Below, one piece after another: positions 61,801-64,000 of a stretch of DNA of 64,000 nt. Numbering within the stretch: the stretch's first letter is position 1; each line of letters starts with the position of its first letter. The translations under genes were made by a program, and so were the position numbers. The stretch is taken from assembly GCA_049724395.1 (NCBI GenBank), contig JAUGWO010000002.1, forward strand, positions 1 through 64,000, given 5' to 3'. This stretch comes from Spongospora subterranea f. sp. subterranea. Its lineage: Eukaryota; Endomyxa: Phytomyxea; Phytomyxea; Plasmodiophorida. The notes beneath the pieces were generated by a model. That model saw only the letters and a program-made list of their open reading frames with translations, was not told the DNA's origin and searched no databases.

Positions 61801-63459
61801 TCGATGCCGAACATGATCGCAAGGAGACCGTTAACGAAGACGATAGTGCACAGGATTGGCATGCAACAACGAAAGCTGAGATGGCAGCGCAAGTCGCCAT
61901 TAACCAAAAAGAATTTGATGATGAGGATGTTTATGATCGAATCCTCCACGAGGGTTTGTTCACGTTATCCAAGTACATGATCATGGGGTTAACATTGTGG
62001 TTCAGGTGTTCAAGTTGGCAAATACGTTCGGATCGAGCTTCGCGCTGTTCCTTGTGAATTCGTCACTGAGTTTTCAGTCTCCAAGCCCATTGTGTTGGGC
62101 GGGCTTCTTCCTGGTGAAGGGGCGTTAGCGATGACGCAAGTTAAACTTAAGAAGCACCGTTGGTATAAGAAAATCCTCAAGAACAACGATCCTCTGGTCA
62201 TCTCTGCGGGATGGCGACGCTTTCAAACTGTTCCGGTATGCGAATCTGTCCAGCCACGAACATAGTTTTTGTTTTACTCAAATGCCCTACAGATGTTCTC
62301 CATCGGTGACGCCAACGACCGTCAACGAATGTTGAAATATACTCCTGAACATCTGCACTGCCAAGCAACGTTCTACGGTCCTGTTTTGCCGATCGGGACT
62401 GGAATCATGGCCTTCCAATCTACTGAGAATAAATTCGCCTCGTTTCGTGTGGCGGCAACCGGTAAGGATCCTTACGCCCAAACGATGATGATCAACCTTT
62501 CAGCCATTACGTAGGAGTGGTTCAAGAAATTGACAGTTCATTCTCTATTGTAAAGAAGTTGAAACTTGTCGGTCATCCTATTAAGATCGCGAAACATACG
62601 GTTTTTGTCAAAGACATGTTTAGTTCATCGCTGGAAGCAGCTCGATTCGAAGGCGCCGCACTTCGAACCGTTTCCGGTATTCGTGGCCAGATCAAAAAGG
62701 CGTTATCCGGAAAAAATCAGGACGGAGGTACCAATTCTCAGCTGTATCCGCAATGTTGTGCTGATGGAGGTTGTCAGTTATCCGGGCGACGTTCGAGGAT
62801 CTGATATTGAAAAGCGACATCGTGTTTTGTCGTACCTGGACAACGGTTAAACCGACACAGTATTATAATCCACAGACGTCATTGCTTTCTCCAGACTGGA
62901 CTTGCATGAGAACGGTTCGTGAGATTCGGCAGGATCAGGTAAATTATACGTGCTCACTAAAATTGGGGTTTATTGGCATTCCTAAATCTGTCATCGATAG
63001 TCGCTTCCAGTACCGTTTAACGCCGACTCCGAATACAAAGAGGTCAAGCGAGTGGACAAGCTATTTTATCCGTTAAAGATCCCCAAGAGCTTAGAGAAGG
63101 AGTTGCCATATGCCTCCAAACCCAAGGTCTTGAAACCGCTGCGGAAACCTCTTCTTGAATCACGACGCCGGTAAGCTTCCGATTTATATTGTGCATTGGC
63201 TCTCGCTGATATCTTCTCCAGCGTTGTCATGGAGCCTGAGCAAAAAGCCATGTACACATTGATGCAACAGGTCAACACGGTCCGAAACCAGAAGCAAAAT
63301 CTGCGTGTCATCTCCAAAACCCGTCGCACTCAAGAAAAGAAGCGCTCCGGGGCCGCTCTCCAGCGTAAATTTGACGATGTCAAAAAAGCCAAGAAGCAGC
63401 GAACCTACGCTAAAGAAGGCGCTCAGAAATTGGCCAGAGAAAACTCGTCCCGTCATTAA
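58813..63459 (+). CDS. BMS1: Ribosome biogenesis GTPase BMS1
   Basis: Nucleolar GTPase of the U3 small-subunit processome needed for 18S rRNA maturation. About 14 exons with short introns. N-terminal basic region ([18 protein letters not shown]), then the G domain: [16 protein letters not shown] (Walker A), [57 protein letters not shown] (G4-like), [26 protein letters not shown] then EDISNP and [21 protein letters not shown] long acidic region (about 60700-61700, many DDE/EDE runs) follows, as in all BMS1 proteins. The conserved C-terminal domain has [57 protein letters not shown] and [15 protein letters not shown], and the basic tail ends ARENSSRH at 63459. The start at 58813 is the Met directly before the basic block. 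Intact as far as read. Confidence 0.9.
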
Positions 63460-63686
63460 ACTTTATTATTGTCATATTTCTGAGTCAGAGGCCCCACCCA
63501 TGTTTTTAGTGGGCACGGGTCGTAACGAATATTTTGCGCCAGTGTGCTCGACTGGAGAGACCGGTTGAAGTTGGCTGAAAACAGCCGAAGACCTTGCCGG
63601 ATTGCTGTCGATTGATACACTTCAGCCCCAACTAATTTCGACCTGACAGTCTCCGATCGGAGACGACCGCGGTGCTCGACCTCGTT
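63460..63686. promoter_or_regulatory. Short intergenic region before DNAAF5-like gene
   Basis: About 230 bp between the BMS1 stop and the next start codon on the same strand. It must hold the terminator region of BMS1 and the promoter of the following gene. No motif recognised. Confidence 0.35.
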
Positions 63687-64000
63687 ATGCTGCCGGTCGA
63701 CGAAATCACCCACTTAATCCAGCACGATGTGAACTGTTTATCTCAAGGTGGTGCCGATAAGATGCAACGCCGTCAGGCGATTCTTCGGCTTCGTTCGAAG
63801 TTGACCGAACTGCGCGTTGTTCCGCGGTCGAACAACGACGATGGCGAGGCTCGCGATACGCTCATCACAAATGTTCTTCTGGATCCCCTTACAAGTGGTT
63901 TACAAGATCAAAGCGAATCGTGTCGAAGTTCCTCATTAGCTTTGCTGAAAGAGTAATTCATTCCGTTTGAACCCAATTCCGTGTTCACCCATTTTGGCCA
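63687..64000 (+). CDS. HEAT-repeat protein, DNAAF5/HEATR2-like, 5' part only
   Basis: ATG at 63687 starts MLPVDEITHLIQHDVNCLSQ, then KMQRRQAILRLRSKLTEL and LLDPLTSGLQDQSESCRSSS, and the exon ends LLKE at a GTAATT donor (63954). The two amphipathic helices with a C-terminal CR(S/E)xxxxLL signature are typical of the first HEAT repeats of DNAAF5, a cytoplasmic factor that pre-assembles axonemal dynein arms. The gene continues beyond the right window edge, so the assignment rests on one exon. Other HEAT proteins are possible. A ciliary role would agree with IFT25 and MAPK15 in the same window. Confidence 0.5.

Overview
The window is eukaryotic nuclear DNA from a gene-dense genome. Genes lie on both strands and are split by many short GT-AG introns, most about 48-65 nt and several with a CTAAC-like branch site near the 3' end. 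No rRNA, tRNA, CRISPR array or operon is visible. The gene set points to a flagellated, probably unicellular lineage: an IFT25 subunit, an ERK7/MAPK15 kinase and a DNAAF5-like dynein-assembly factor occur together with PP6R, neuropathy-target-esterase, OSR1/SPAK-like, NADPH oxidase and TBC1D22 homologues. An opisthokont or close relative (zoosporic fungus, aphelid or unicellular holozoan) would fit. The sequence alone does not fix the species.

Layout. 1-700: a decayed PIF/Harbinger (DDE_4) transposase. 1.05-3.65 kb: cysteine-rich tandem repeat units behind a possible signal peptide, partly broken. 5.3-7.8 kb: SAPS/PP6R subunit. 8.1-8.8 kb (minus): UBE2E-type E2. 9.6-11.3 kb: BSD domain joined to a Gfo/Idh/MocA-like domain. 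11.4-12.7 kb (minus): THOC6-like WD40 protein. 12.9-14.6 kb: unassigned exons. 14.7-16.6 kb: intronless disordered protein with a C-terminal PH-like domain. 17.0-19.3 kb (minus): ARMH3-like helical protein. 19.5-20.0 kb: 31-bp tandem array and a foldback element. 20.0-23.75 kb (minus): broken Ty1/copia element. 24.4-28.8 kb (minus): coiled-coil protein with five EF-hand-like modules. 29.6-31.2 kb: MAPK15. 31.3-31.9 kb (minus): IFT25. 34.9-38.1 kb (minus): SH3, p22phox-like and NADPH oxidase in one polypeptide. 39.2-40.7 kb: TBC1D22. 41.6-45 kb: unassigned genes. 45.7-46.7 kb: palmitoyl-protein thioesterase. 46.8-51.6 kb (minus): NTE/PNPLA6-like phospholipase. 52.4-53.6 kb: retroelement RT debris. 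54.5-55.9 kb: F-box protein. 55.9-57.3 kb (minus): OSR1/SPAK-like kinase. 58.8-63.5 kb: BMS1 GTPase. 63.7 kb to the edge: DNAAF5-like gene.

The most striking item is the NOX gene. It appears to place an SH3 domain (organiser-like), a p22phox/CYBA-like membrane region and a full gp91phox-type catalytic core on one chain. In animal phagocytes these parts are separate proteins. A second theme is the cluster of cilium genes at 24-32 kb. A third is that several otherwise well-conserved genes need a single-base frame change to read through. These changes may be assembly indels or something biological.
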